A stretch of 64,000 bases of DNA, taken from contig NZ_JAAGXA010000001.1 in assembly GCF_010686755.1 (NCBI RefSeq), positions 496,001 to 560,000 of the forward strand. Direction: 5' to 3'. Within the stretch, counting starts at the first letter, position 1, and every line of letters starts with the position of its first letter. Made by a program: the position numbers and the translations under genes. This DNA comes from Nocardioides zeae (GTDB lineage Bacteria; Actinomycetota; Actinomycetes; Propionibacteriales; Nocardioidaceae). Below, piece after piece: positions 54,307-63,344 of the stretch. The notes under the pieces were generated by a model. The model was not told where the DNA came from. It made no database searches and saw nothing but the letters and a program-made list of their open reading frames with translations.

Positions 54307-55232
54307 CACGCGGCACCGCCGGGCACCGGGGGCTCCGTCGAGGTGAGCTGGAGGAAGACGGACTCGAGGTCGCGGCGTACCGGCGTCAGCTCCCGGGGCC
54401 ACAGGTCGTGGCCCGCCAGCGCGCGGGCCACCTCCTCCGGCTCGCGGTCGCCGAGGTCGAGCGCCAGGTGGTCGGCCTCGCGGCCCACGACGATGCCGGC
54501 GTCCTCGAGCACGCCCGCGGCGCGCTCGGGCTGGGAGACGACGAGACGGTACGTCGTGCCGCCCGCCACCAGCTCGTCGACGCGGCCCTCCGCGAGCAGG
54601 CGCCCGCGGCCGATGATGCTGACGGAGTCGCAGACCTGCTGGATCTCCGCGAGGATGTGGGAGCTGACCAGCACGGTCACGCCCTGGGCGCCGAGCGCCC
54701 GGATCATCTCGCGGATCTCGCGGATGCCCGCCGGGTCGAGCCCGTTCGTCGGCTCGTCGAGGATGAGCAGCTCCGGGTCCTTGAGCAGGGTCGCCGCGAT
54801 CGCGAGGCGCTGCTTCATGCCGAGCGAGTAGGTGCGGTAGCGATCGCCCTCGCGCCCCGACAGCCCCACCTGGTGCAGCGCCGCACCGACGCGCTTCACG
54901 TCGATGCCGCCCGCGCGGGCGAGCAGCTCGAGGTTCGCGCGCGCCGAGAAGGTCGGCGTGAACTTCGGCGACTCCACCACGGCACCCACGCGGCCCATGA
55001 CCTCGGGAAGCCGCTCCGGGACGGGCTCGCCGAAGAGCCGCATCGTGCCGCCGGTCGACCGAGCGAGGCCGAGCAGCATCCGGATCGTCGTCGTCTTGCC
55101 CGAGCCGTTCGGCCCCAGGAACCCGTGCACGCCGCCCCGCGGCACCGACAGGTCCAGCCCGTCCACCGCCGTGCGGCCGTGGCTGCCGAAGTCCTTGCGC
55201 AGCCCGCGCGCCTCCACCACCAGGTCACTCAT
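54306..55232 (-). CDS. ABC exporter ATP-binding protein
   Basis: The protein has 308 residues. Walker A is GPNGSGKTT, signature-like YSLGMKQRLAIAATL, Walker B LLILDEPTNGLDP, switch His in VSSHILAE. It belongs to the ABC-2 (drug/antibiotic exporter, CcmA-like) group. ATG at 55232 gives the standard MSDLVVEARGL start. It forms a two-gene operon with the permease. Confidence 0.9.
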   Translation of the reverse strand: MSDLVVEARGLRKDFGSHGRTAVDGLDLSVPRGGVHGFLGPNGSGKTTTIRMLLGLARSTGGTMRLFGEPVPERLPEVMGRVGAVVESPKFTPTFSARANLELLARAGGIDVKRVGAALHQVGLSGREGDRYRTYSLGMKQRLAIAATLLKDPELLILDEPTNGLDPAGIREIREMIRALGAQGVTVLVSSHILAEIQQVCDSVSIIGRGRLLAEGRVDELVAGGTTYRLVVSQPERAAGVLEDAGIVVGREADHLALDLGDREPEEVARALAGHDLWPRELTPVRRDLESVFLQLTSTEPPVPGGAA

Positions 55233-55319
55233 CGTCGTCCCCCACGAGCGCAGCATGGAGCACGGCCGTCGGTACGGCGCGCGCGACGCGCCGGATGGCT
55301 CCTTGGGCGGCTGGGCGGG

Positions 55320-56063
55320 TCAGGCGCCGGGCGTGACGAGGGCGATGCGCGGCGGCTCGGGGCGGGCCTCGTAGTCCGGGGTCGCGTCGTACGGCGCCCA
55401 GGCGAGCAGGTCGCGCAGGTGGAGCTCGACGAGGGGGAGCACGTCGGCGATCGTGACGTCGCGGCCCAACTCGGCCGACAGCGACGTCACGCCCGCGTCG
55501 GTGATGCCGCAGGGGGTGAACCGCGCATACCACCCCAGGTCCACGTCGCAGTTGAGCGAGAAGCCGTGCATGGTGACGCCGCGGGAGACACGGATGCCGA
55601 TCGCGGCGATCTTGCGCTCGGGCCCGCGGTCGTCGGCCTGGAGCCAGACGCCGCTGCGCCCGGGCACGCGGGCGGTGGTGACGCCGAGGTCGCGGCAGAC
55701 ACGGATCAGCGCCTCCTCGACACGGCGCACGTAGTCGACGACGAGCACGTGGTCGGGCAGGCGCACGATCGGGTAGCCCACGAGCTGGCCCGGACCGTGG
55801 AAGGTGATCTTGCCGCCGCGGTCGACGTCGATGACGTCGGCGCCGCCCGGGTCGAGCGGCTTCTCGTGGGGGTCGGTGCGCTTGCCGCACGTGAAGACCG
55901 GCGGGTGCTGGAGCAGCAGGACGGTGCCGTGCGGGGTGCCGTCGGCCGGTGCCGGAGCGTCGACGACCGCGGCGTGCACCTCGCGCTGCAGCTCCCACGC
56001 CGCCCGGTACTCGACCCCCGCCGCACCGTCGTCGAGACCGTGGGTCCGCATCTCCAGCGCCAT
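55320..56063 (-). CDS. lipB: Lipoyl(octanoyl) transferase
   Basis: The protein has 247 residues. It transfers octanoyl from acyl carrier protein to E2 and H proteins, the step before lipA. Marks: [51 protein letters not shown], and the catalytic Cys in [17 protein letters not shown] at 56063 follows the family N-terminus. The ABC exporter genes separate it from lipA. Confidence 0.95.
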   Translation of the reverse strand: MALEMRTHGLDDGAAGVEYRAAWELQREVHAAVVDAPAPADGTPHGTVLLLQHPPVFTCGKRTDPHEKPLDPGGADVIDVDRGGKITFHGPGQLVGYPIVRLPDHVLVVDYVRRVEEALIRVCRDLGVTTARVPGRSGVWLQADDRGPERKIAAIGIRVSRGVTMHGFSLNCDVDLGWYARFTPCGITDAGVTSLSAELGRDVTIADVLPLVELHLRDLLAWAPYDATPDYEARPEPPRIALVTPGA

Positions 56064-56154
56064 GGTGGCGAGCCTACTCCCGCGCGGCTCCGCTCCTCCG
56101 CGCGGAGCGGGGCCTGTGGATGACGGCCGACGCCCCGCGGCGATCTCCGGCACC

Positions 56155-56820
56155 GTGGTCGTCGTGCGAGTGCGGCGATCAACGGCGAGCGGGCGCCACC
56201 GGGCGACCCACGGGGCGACCCACGGGGCGATCCACGGGGCGACCCGCCGGGCGGGCGCGGGGGTCCCGCGCGGGCTGCTGGTCGCCGCGCTCGCGCTCGT
56301 CGTCGGCCCGCTGGTGGCGGGGGTCGCCCTCGCCCTGGCAGGCACGGGCGGCGCGACGGTGGGGGTCCGTCCCGTCGTCGACGCCGATGCCGACGCCGAG
56401 GCCGGGGCACGTGCCGTGGTGGAGGGCTGGGACGGACGGCGCGCGGCGGCGTACGCCGCGGGCGACGTCGCCGCGCTCCGCGGGCTCTACCCGCCGGGCT
56501 CGGCGCTGGGGGAGGAGGACGCCGCGGTGCTGACGGCCTACGTCGCGCGCGGTCTCACCGTCCACGGCCTGCGGTTCGAGGTCGTCGACCTCGCGGTCGA
56601 GGCCGACGGGCCCGACCGGGTCGTCGTGGTGGTGCGGGACCGGATGGCGCGGGCGGAGGTACGCCGCGGCGACGGCGCCGCCGTGGCCCGGCTGCCGGCC
56701 CGGGGCGAGGCGGAGCGCCGCCTCGTGCTGGAGCGTGACGGGGAGGAGTGGCGGCTGGTGGCGTCGAGCGAGCCCGGCGACCAGCCGGCGCTCACGCCGT
56801 CGGAGCCAGCGCCGCCGTGA
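56155..56820 (+). CDS. Membrane-anchored protein of unknown function with N-terminal tandem repeat
   Basis: The protein has about 221 residues. The basic N-terminus contains a repeated ATHG unit (from a 12-bp tandem repeat), followed by one membrane segment ([19 protein letters not shown]) and an extracytoplasmic domain (~75-205) resembling an NTF2-like/DUF4440 fold ([20 protein letters not shown]). The start is uncertain: GTG at 56155, 56164 or 56170. It overlaps the convergent TIGR01777 gene by 29 bp. Confidence 0.6.
   Translation: MVVVRVRRSTASGRHRATHGATHGAIHGATRRAGAGVPRGLLVAALALVVGPLVAGVALALAGTGGATVGVRPVVDADADAEAGARAVVEGWDGRRAAAYAAGDVAALRGLYPPGSALGEEDAAVLTAYVARGLTVHGLRFEVVDLAVEADGPDRVVVVVRDRMARAEVRRGDGAAVARLPARGEAERRLVLERDGEEWRLVASSEPGDQPALTPSEPAPP
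56201..56248 (+). repeat. 12-bp tandem repeat, four units
   Basis: GGGCGACCCACG at 56201-56212 and 56213-56224, GGGCGATCCACG at 56225-56236 and GGGCGACCCGCC at 56237-56248. It encodes the ATHG-like repeat in the N-terminus of the overlapping membrane protein. Confidence 0.85.
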
Positions 56821-57700
56821 GCACGTCCCGCACGTCGTGGTCGTGGAAGGCGTAGCCCGCGTCCTGCAGGGCGGCGGGCACGGTGCGGAGCGACCCCAGC
56901 ACCTCGGGGGCCATGCGTCCGGCACCGAGCTTGATGATGGCGGACGGCACCCGCAGGAAGGCGGGACGGTGCACGAGCTCCGCGAGGGTGCGGGTGAACT
57001 CGGCGTTCGTCGGCACCTCGGGGCAGCACAGGTTGACCGGCCCGCTGAGCGTGTCGTGCTCCGCGGCGTGCACCACCCCGCCGACCCAGTCGCGCAGCGA
57101 GATGATCGGGAAGTGCTGGCTGCCGTCGCCGAGACGGGCCGCGCCGCCGAGCCGGAACATCGGGAGCAGGAGGTTGAGCGGCGCGCTGCTGCGGTCGAGC
57201 ACGGGGGCGGTCCGCAGGATGCAGACGCGGGCGCCCGCGTCAGCCGCCGGCTCGGCCGCGGCCTGCCACTCGCGCGTCACGTCGGTGAGCAGCGCGTCGC
57301 CCCGGGAGTCGGCGTCCTCGGCGAGCACCGGGTCGCCGACGTCGCCGTGGTCGCCGTAGAACGAGATCCCGTTGCCCGCCAGGAACGCGGGCGGTGCCGA
57401 CGCGTCGGCGATCGTGCGCGCCAGCAGCGTCGTCGTCGCGATCCGGCTGCGCCGCAGCTCCGTGGCCCACTTCTTCGAGTGCGGGTTGCCCATCGTGGGC
57501 GAGCCCGCCAGGTTCACCACGACGTCGGCGGAGCCCACGAGGTCGGCGTCCACCTCACCCGCGCAGGGGTCCCAGCGGGAGGTGTCCTCGGCGGGCGAGT
57601 CGCGCCGTACGAGCCGGGTCACCCGGTGGTCCCGCTCGCGCAGCGCGCGCACGAGCGCCTGACCGAGGAATCCGGACGAACCGGCGACGACGACGTGCAT
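56792..57700 (-). CDS. TIGR01777 family NAD-dependent epimerase-like protein
   Basis: The protein has 302 residues. The Rossmann start is MHVVVAGSSGFLGQALVRAL. VVNLAGSPTMGNPHSKKW is the family's diagnostic second-strand region, and the C-terminal DUF1731 part is APEVLGSLRTVPAALQDAGY. Function is not established (YfcH-like). It lies downstream of the sucB gene on the same strand, past a hairpin. Confidence 0.88.
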   Translation of the reverse strand: MHVVVAGSSGFLGQALVRALRERDHRVTRLVRRDSPAEDTSRWDPCAGEVDADLVGSADVVVNLAGSPTMGNPHSKKWATELRRSRIATTTLLARTIADASAPPAFLAGNGISFYGDHGDVGDPVLAEDADSRGDALLTDVTREWQAAAEPAADAGARVCILRTAPVLDRSSAPLNLLLPMFRLGGAARLGDGSQHFPIISLRDWVGGVVHAAEHDTLSGPVNLCCPEVPTNAEFTRTLAELVHRPAFLRVPSAIIKLGAGRMAPEVLGSLRTVPAALQDAGYAFHDHDVRDVLTAALAPTA

Positions 57701-57723
57701 GGGGTCCTCCTGCGGAGACGACG

Positions 57724-57755
57724 GACGGCCCCGTCCAGAGTAGGACGGGGCCGTC
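57724..57755 (-). terminator. Hairpin after the sucB-type gene
   Basis: GACGGCCCCGTCC (57724-57736) and GGACGGGGCCGTC (57743-57755) pair perfectly over 13 bp with a 6-nt loop, 24 bp beyond the stop and just before the TIGR01777 start. Likely terminator. Confidence 0.7.
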
Positions 57756-57778
57756 TGCCGGGTGGAGCAGAGGGTCGA

Positions 57779-59611
57779 TCAGACCTCGAAGTGACCCGCC
57801 TCGAGGCGCGCCTTCAGATCGCGCAGGAAGCGACCCGCGTCGGCGCCGTCGACGATGCGGTGGTCGTAGGTCAGCGACAGGTAGACCATGTGGCGCACCG
57901 CGATCGTCTCGCCCAGGTTCGGGTCGTCGATCACCACCGGACGCTTCACCACGGCACCGGGGCCGAGGATCGCGACCTGCGGGCTGTTGATGATCGGCGT
58001 GTCGAACAGCGCGCCGAAGCTGCCCAGGTTGGTGATGGTGAAGGTGCCGCCCGAGAGCTCGTCCGGCCCGATCTTGTTGGTGCGGGTGCGCTCCGCGACG
58101 TCCGCGATCTTCTTGGCGAGGCCCGAGATCGACAGGTCGCCGGCGTCCTTCACGACGGGCGTGATGAGGCCCTTCGGGGTGTCGACGGCGAACGCGACGT
58201 GCTCGACGTCGTGGTAGGTCACCGTGCCGGCCTCGGTGTCGAGCGACGCGTTGAGCACCGGGTGCTCCTTCAGCGTGTCCGTCGCCGCCTTCGCGAAGAA
58301 GGGGAGGTAGGACAGCTTGACGCCCTCGCGGGCCAGGAACTCGGCCTTCTTCGCGTCGCGCAGACGCGCGATGTTGGTGACGTCCACCTCGACGACCTGG
58401 GTCAGCTGCGCCGCGCCCTGGAGCGACTCCACCATGCGCGAGGCGATGATCTTGCGCAGGCGCGACAGCTTCTCGGTCTTGCCCCGCAGGGGCGACGGCG
58501 TGGCCGGCGCGGCGGCGGACGAGGCGGCGGCAGGCGCCGACGCGGCCGGGGCAGCGGCGGCCGGAGCCGCAGCGGCCTCCTTTGCCTTGGCGGCGGCGTC
58601 GAGCACGTCCTGCTTGCGGATGCGCCCGCCGACACCGCTGCCGGTCACGGTGGCCAGGTCGACGTCGTGCTGCGCGGCGAGCTTGCGCACCAGCGGCGTC
58701 ACGTAGGTGCCGGCGTCGGAGGAGTCCTGCTCCGAGGAGGCGGCCTGCGACGGCTGCGCGGCACCGGCGGGAGCCGAGCCGGGCTCGGCCGACTTGCCGG
58801 GAGCCGGGTCGGCCTTCGGGGCCGGCGTGGGCTCGGGCTTGCTCTCCGCGGCGGGCTCCGGCTCCGGCTCGGGCTCCGGCTCGGGCTCCGGCTCGGGCTC
58901 CGGCTCGGGCTCGGCGGCCGCCGGGGCGGCGGAACCGTCGCCGATGATCGCGAGCTCGGCGCCGACCTCGACGGTCTCGTCCTCGTCGGCCTTGATCTCG
59001 AGGAGGGTGCCCGCGACGGGCGAGGGGATCTCGGTGTCGACCTTGTCGGTGGAGACCTCGAGCAGCGGCTCGTCGACCGCGACCTCGTCGCCGACCTGCT
59101 TGAGCCAGCGCGTGACGGTGCCCTCGGTGACCGACTCGCCGAGCGCGGGGAGCGTCACCGCGGTGCCGGAGCCGCTGCCGGAGCCGCCAGAGGCAGCGGG
59201 CTTGGACTCGGTCTTCTCGGCCTCGGGGGTCTCGTCGCCGGCGGGCAGCTCGCCCTTCTCCTCGACGATCTCCTGCTCCTGCTCGGCCTTCTTCGCGGCC
59301 TGCTCCTCGTCGGCGGGCTGCGCCTCGGGAGCGGCGGTCTCGTCGGGCGTGCCGGCGTCGCCGCTGCCCTCGTCCTCGTCGCCCACGACGGCCAGCACGG
59401 CGCCGACCTCGACCGTGTCGTCCTCGTCGGCCTTGATCTCCAGCAGCGTGCCGGCGACCGGGGAGGGGATCTCGGTGTCGACCTTGTCGGTCGAGACCTC
59501 GAGCAGCGGCTCGTCGACGGCGATCGTGTCTCCCACCTGCTTCAGCCAGCGGGTCACGGTGCCTTCGGTGACGGACTCGCCGAGGGCCGGCAGGGTTACT
59601 TCGGTCGCCAT
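57779..59611 (-). CDS. sucB: Dihydrolipoyl succinyl/acetyltransferase (E2) with two lipoyl domains
   Basis: The protein has 610 residues. Two near-identical lipoyl domains (1-80 and ~150-230, each with a [13 protein letters not shown] site) are joined by acidic linkers. An (EP)n linker follows, then the E3/E1-binding domain ([19 protein letters not shown]) and the catalytic domain ending in [14 protein letters not shown]. In actinobacteria this SucB/DlaT-type E2 serves pyruvate (and indirectly oxoglutarate) dehydrogenase. RBS and ATG at 59611. Confidence 0.92.
   Translation of the reverse strand: MATEVTLPALGESVTEGTVTRWLKQVGDTIAVDEPLLEVSTDKVDTEIPSPVAGTLLEIKADEDDTVEVGAVLAVVGDEDEGSGDAGTPDETAAPEAQPADEEQAAKKAEQEQEIVEEKGELPAGDETPEAEKTESKPAASGGSGSGSGTAVTLPALGESVTEGTVTRWLKQVGDEVAVDEPLLEVSTDKVDTEIPSPVAGTLLEIKADEDETVEVGAELAIIGDGSAAPAAAEPEPEPEPEPEPEPEPEPEPAAESKPEPTPAPKADPAPGKSAEPGSAPAGAAQPSQAASSEQDSSDAGTYVTPLVRKLAAQHDVDLATVTGSGVGGRIRKQDVLDAAAKAKEAAAAPAAAAPAASAPAAASSAAAPATPSPLRGKTEKLSRLRKIIASRMVESLQGAAQLTQVVEVDVTNIARLRDAKKAEFLAREGVKLSYLPFFAKAATDTLKEHPVLNASLDTEAGTVTYHDVEHVAFAVDTPKGLITPVVKDAGDLSISGLAKKIADVAERTRTNKIGPDELSGGTFTITNLGSFGALFDTPIINSPQVAILGPGAVVKRPVVIDDPNLGETIAVRHMVYLSLTYDHRIVDGADAGRFLRDLKARLEAGHFEV
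58853..58913 (-). repeat. Glu-Pro tandem repeat in the E2 linker
   Basis: Repeated GGCTCCGGCTCG units encode alternating Glu-Pro between the second lipoyl domain and the E1/E3-binding domain. Such stiff linkers let lipoyl domains swing between active sites, and the copy number probably varies between strains. Confidence 0.8.
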
Positions 59612-59992
59612 GTGCTTCCTATTCGTCTCGTTCTGAACGTCTGTCGGAGGGGTGTGCCGGTTCGTTCCGGAGCGCCGCGGGGGCGCTCCGCGTCAGGGGT
59701 GCACGTCGACGGGGTGTGGTGGTGGCGTCGAGCGCAGGGCGAGAGCACGGTCTGCATCGGCACGGCCCCGGTGGGGGCCGGTCGATCGAGGGTCCGTCAC
59801 GAGGCGCCTCCACGCATCCGGAGCTGTGCTGTCGGACGACCATCCTTGCACTACCACCGCAGCCGGGCCCACCCGGATGGTCCGGCGATTCCCCTACCAC
59901 CGGGTAGGGGTCGGGAGGCGAACGCTCGGTCGGTCGTGCGGTTCGCGGAGTCCTGCCTCCACGAAAGGGTGGGGCGCGGCAGAATGGGGCGC
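59612..59992. other. Divergent intergenic region upstream of sucB
   Basis: No gene is supported in these 381 bases. The stretch lies between the divergent sucB gene (minus) and the small plus-strand gene at 59993, so promoters for both should lie here. CCACCGGGTAGGGG near 59900 is a short partial dyad. I place no site with confidence. Confidence 0.35.
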
Positions 59993-60352
59993 ATGGCACT
60001 GTTCGACCGCTTCCGCCGGGGCCCCCGGACCAGCGCTCCGCTCCGTGATGGACTGCGCACGGGCTCGACCCGCGTGCGGGCCTCCGACTCCGCCGACGCG
60101 CAGCACCTCCTGCAGTGGATCCAGACCCGTCGTGGCATCGAGGGCTTCGTCGAGCCGCGCACGGCGGTCAACGACGTCACCCTGCTGCTCGTCGCGCACG
60201 ACGGGGAGTGGACCCGGCGGCGCGTCCCCTCGGTGGCGTGGGCGCACGCCTTCGCCAACAAGCACCAGATCCCGTCGTACGACGCCGCCGTGGTGGGCGT
60301 GCCGCAGCGGATGCGGGAGTACAACCGGCGGAAGAAGGCCGAGGGCCGCTGA
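59993..60352 (+). CDS. Conserved actinobacterial protein of unknown function
   Basis: The protein has 119 residues, soluble, basic at both ends (MALFDRFRRGPR, YNRRKKAEGR). The middle reads ADAQHLLQWIQTRRGIEGFVE, then AVNDVTLLLVAHDGEWTRRRV and IPSYDAAVVGVPQRMREYN. I recognise it as a conserved hypothetical type but know no function. ATG at 59993 is used. An earlier in-frame start is possible. Confidence 0.65.
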   Translation: MALFDRFRRGPRTSAPLRDGLRTGSTRVRASDSADAQHLLQWIQTRRGIEGFVEPRTAVNDVTLLLVAHDGEWTRRRVPSVAWAHAFANKHQIPSYDAAVVGVPQRMREYNRRKKAEGR

Positions 60353-60392
60353 GCGGTACGGCGCGCGCCGCCAACCGATCGGGCTCACCCCA

Positions 60393-60462
60393 TGTAACGC
60401 GGTGTCCGGGCCACTGTGGAAGGGGTAGACCACCGCAGAAGTGACCTGGACACCGCGTTACA
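60393..60462. repeat. Palindromic repeat element, copy 1
   Basis: TGTAACGCGGTGTCC (60393-60407) and GGACACCGCGTTACA (60448-60462) are perfect 15-bp inverted arms around a 40-nt centre. It lies between the convergent ends of the 119-residue protein gene and pepA. Its left half is nearly the reverse complement of the right half of copy 2. Confidence 0.75.
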
Positions 60463-60567
60463 CGACGAGGTGTCGGCCGGTGGGGGCGGACGCCGCCCCG
60501 TCGACGCGACGGTCCTCCGCAGGCGGGAGGGGCGGAGATCCCGTCGTTCCCACCGGGCCTCACGACA

Positions 60568-60637
60568 TGTAACGCGGTGTTACTGCCACCTGCACCCTGG
60601 TCGACCACTTCCACAGTGGCCCGGACACCGCGTTACA
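60568..60637. repeat. Palindromic repeat element, copy 2
   Basis: TGTAACGCGGTGT (60568-60580) and ACACCGCGTTACA (60625-60637) are perfect 13-bp arms. The right half (CCACAGTGGCCCGGACACC and beyond) mirrors the left half of copy 1, so the two copies can also pair with each other. Together they probably serve as a bidirectional terminator or belong to a dispersed REP-like family. Confidence 0.75.
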
Positions 60638-60647
60638 CGACGAAGGG

Positions 60648-62177
60648 TCAGGCAGCACCAGCCCGCGCCGCAACCAGGTGGCGGGCGTAGGCCACGAGCG
60701 TCGGCACCGCCGCGCCGGTGCCGCCGGGCGTCAGGTGGCCGGTCGCCCCGCCGGAGTGGAACGCGGGGCCGGCGATGTCGAGGTGGGCCCAGGGCCGTCC
60801 GTCCGTGAACTCGCGCAGGAACGCGCCGGCGAACAGCCCGCCGCCCCAGCGCACCCAGTCGTGCTGGGCGAGGTCGGCGACCTTGCTGCTGCGCACCCGC
60901 TCCTTCATCTCGGGCGGCAGGGGCATCGGCCACATGGCCTCGCCCGCGCCGGTCGCGGCGGCGACGACGTCCGCCACGACGTCCTCGGAGCCCATGACGC
61001 CGCTGATGCGGTCGCCCAGGGCGACGACCATCGCGCCGGTGAGGGTGGCGACGTCGAGGATGACGTCGGGCTCGCGCTCGGTGGCCCGCACGAGGGCGTC
61101 GGCCAGCACGAGCCGGCCCTCGGCGTCGGTGTTGGAGACCTCGACGGTGGTGCCGCCGTACATCCGCAGCACGTCGCCGGGCCGCGTCGCGCTGCCGGAG
61201 ACCATGTTCTCGGCCATCGGCGCGAACGCCGAGACCGCGACGGGCAGCCCGAGCTCGGCGATCGCCAGCGTCGCCTGCACGACGGCGGCCGCGCCGGCCA
61301 TGTCGCACTTCATCGTCGTCATCGAGCCGCCGGGCTTGATGGACAGGCCGCCCGAGTCGAAGGTGATGCCCTTCCCGACGAGCGCGAGGTGGGCGACCGC
61401 GTCGGCCGGCGCGTAGGACAGCTCGACGAGACGCGGGGGAGCGCTCGAGCCGGCGCCGACCCCGAGGATGCCGCCGCAGCCGAGCTCGGCCAGCGAAGCC
61501 TCGTCGTGGACCGTCAGCTCGATCGTCGGCGCCCCCCGGCCCTTGGTGGCCGCCTTGTGGGCGGCGACGACGGCGTCGGCGAAGGCGGGCGGGGTGAGGT
61601 CGACCGGCGGCGTGTTGACCCAGTCGCGGGTGGCGGCCACCGCGCGGGCGACGACCTCCGCGTCGGTCGCGGCCTGCTGCACGTCGGCGCGGCGCGCGGC
61701 ACCGGAGAGCACGACCACCTCGGGCGCCCGCGTGTCCTCGCTCCTCGTCTCCTCGCGGTAGGTGGTGAAGCGGTAGCCGCCCAGCGCCCACCCCTCCACG
61801 ACGGCCGTCACGAGGGCGGCGTCCTCGGCGGGCAGCGCCACGGCGACGGTGGCGGCGTTGGTGGCCGCACGGGCGGCGGCGCCGGCGGCGCGACGTACGG
61901 CGGCGGGGTCGCGCTCGGCGTCCTCCCCGCCCAGCCCCACGAGCACCAGCAGCGGCGAGGTCACGCCGTCACCGGTGGGGAGCAGCCGCGTCTCGCCCTC
62001 GTCGCCGGTGACCCCGAGCGCGGTGAGCAGCGGGTGGAGGCGACGCCCGTAGGCGGCGGCCACGTCCTCCGCGCCCGCGGCGAGACGGGGTCCCTGCTCC
62101 GTCCGCACCACACCGACGACTACGGCGTCGGCACGCGTCTTGGCGGGGCTGGCCTTGCTGAGCGTGTAGGACGTCAC
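60648..62177 (-). CDS. pepA: Leucyl aminopeptidase (M17)
   Basis: The protein has 509 residues. The N-terminal macro-like domain precedes the catalytic domain, with GKGITFDSGGLSIKPGGSM carrying the metal-binding Lys/Asp and the signature NTDAEGRL. CDMAGAAAV and AHLDIAGPAF also fit. It removes N-terminal residues from peptides, using two metals as a hexamer. GTG at 62177 is chosen because no better start lies between it and the divergent gcvT gene 45 bp away. Confidence 0.93.
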   Translation of the reverse strand: MTSYTLSKASPAKTRADAVVVGVVRTEQGPRLAAGAEDVAAAYGRRLHPLLTALGVTGDEGETRLLPTGDGVTSPLLVLVGLGGEDAERDPAAVRRAAGAAARAATNAATVAVALPAEDAALVTAVVEGWALGGYRFTTYREETRSEDTRAPEVVVLSGAARRADVQQAATDAEVVARAVAATRDWVNTPPVDLTPPAFADAVVAAHKAATKGRGAPTIELTVHDEASLAELGCGGILGVGAGSSAPPRLVELSYAPADAVAHLALVGKGITFDSGGLSIKPGGSMTTMKCDMAGAAAVVQATLAIAELGLPVAVSAFAPMAENMVSGSATRPGDVLRMYGGTTVEVSNTDAEGRLVLADALVRATEREPDVILDVATLTGAMVVALGDRISGVMGSEDVVADVVAAATGAGEAMWPMPLPPEMKERVRSSKVADLAQHDWVRWGGGLFAGAFLREFTDGRPWAHLDIAGPAFHSGGATGHLTPGGTGAAVPTLVAYARHLVAARAGAA

Positions 62178-62222
62178 GCTGCCCGATGCTAGGTGACGCG
62201 GTGGTGACGTAGTTTCGGCCCC

Positions 62223-63335
62223 ATGGCCGCCACCCCCGAGCCCCTCGACCTCCTCCGCTCCCCGCTGCACGAGCGGCACGTCGCGCTCGGCGCGAAGCTG
62301 GCGCCGTTCGGCGGGTGGGCGATGCCGGTGGAGTACGCCGCGGGCACGGCCGCCGAGCACACCGCGGTCCGCGAGCGGGTGGGCCTCTTCGACGTCAGCC
62401 ACCTCGGCAAGGCGAGCGTGCGGGGGCCGGGGGCGGCGGCGTACGTCGACTCCGTGCTCACCAACAGCCTGGGGCGGATCGCGCCGGGCCAGGCGCAGTA
62501 CACGCTCTGCTGCGCCGAGGACGGCGGCGTCGTCGACGACCTCATCGCCTACCTGCGTGCGGACGACGACGTCTTCCTCGTGCCCAACGCCGCCAACACC
62601 GCCGCGGTCGTCGCCATCCTCCAGGCCGGCGCGCCGACGGGCGTCGAGGTGCGCGACGAGCACCGCGACCACGTCGTGCTCGCCGTGCAGGGCCCGGCCT
62701 CGGACGCGGTCCTCGAGGACGCCGGCCTGCCCGCCGGCCACCCCTACATGTCGTTCCGCGACGCGGCCTTCCACGGCGGGTCGGTCGTCGTGTGCCGCAC
62801 GGGCTACACGGGGGAGCGCGGCTACGAGGTCGTCGCCCCCGTCGCGCTCGCCGAGCCGCTCTGGGACGCGCTCGTCGCCGCCGGCGAGCCGCACGGGCTG
62901 CTGCCGGCGGGCCTGGGGGCGCGCGACACGCTGCGCACCGAGATGGGCTACCCGCTCCACGGCCAGGACATCGCGCCGACCATCACGCCCGTGCAGGCGC
63001 GGCTCGGCTGGGCGATCGGCTGGGACAAGCCCGCGTTCGCCGGCCGGGACGCCCTGCTCGCCGAGCGCGCCGCCGGCCCCCAGCGGGTGCTGCGCGGCCT
63101 GCGGGCCGTGCGCCGCGGCATCCCGCGGCCCGGCATGCGGGTGCTGGACGCCGAGGGCGGGGAGCTCGGGCTCGTCACCTCCGGCACCTTCTCGCCGACG
63201 CTGCGCGCCGGGATCGCCCTGGCCCTGCTCGACCGCGCGGTCGGCGAGGGCGACGAGGTGGTCGTCGACGTGCGCGGCCGGTCCGAGGCGTTCACCGTCG
63301 TGCGTCCGCCGTTCGTGGAGGCGTCGGCGCGGTAG
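62223..63335 (+). CDS. gcvT: Glycine cleavage system T protein (aminomethyltransferase)
   Basis: The protein has 370 residues. It moves the aminomethyl carbon from lipoyl-H-protein to tetrahydrofolate, releasing ammonia. Marks: [40 protein letters not shown], and [18 protein letters not shown]. The ATG follows the promoter gap with pepA. The H protein it depends on is also lipoylated by lipA/lipB but is not in the window. Confidence 0.95.
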   Translation: MAATPEPLDLLRSPLHERHVALGAKLAPFGGWAMPVEYAAGTAAEHTAVRERVGLFDVSHLGKASVRGPGAAAYVDSVLTNSLGRIAPGQAQYTLCCAEDGGVVDDLIAYLRADDDVFLVPNAANTAAVVAILQAGAPTGVEVRDEHRDHVVLAVQGPASDAVLEDAGLPAGHPYMSFRDAAFHGGSVVVCRTGYTGERGYEVVAPVALAEPLWDALVAAGEPHGLLPAGLGARDTLRTEMGYPLHGQDIAPTITPVQARLGWAIGWDKPAFAGRDALLAERAAGPQRVLRGLRAVRRGIPRPGMRVLDAEGGELGLVTSGTFSPTLRAGIALALLDRAVGEGDEVVVDVRGRSEAFTVVRPPFVEASAR

Positions 63336-63344
63336 CCCGGTCGC

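Noticed and set aside
58853..58913. Repeat array that could suggest CRISPR or a minisatellite
   Set aside because: It is in frame and encodes the Glu-Pro linker of an E2 protein. There are no spacers.
56735..60352. A 1205-codon plus-strand frame over the epimerase and sucB genes
   Set aside because: Antisense to clear genes with conserved motifs. Only its last ~119 codons form a separate plausible gene, from 59993.
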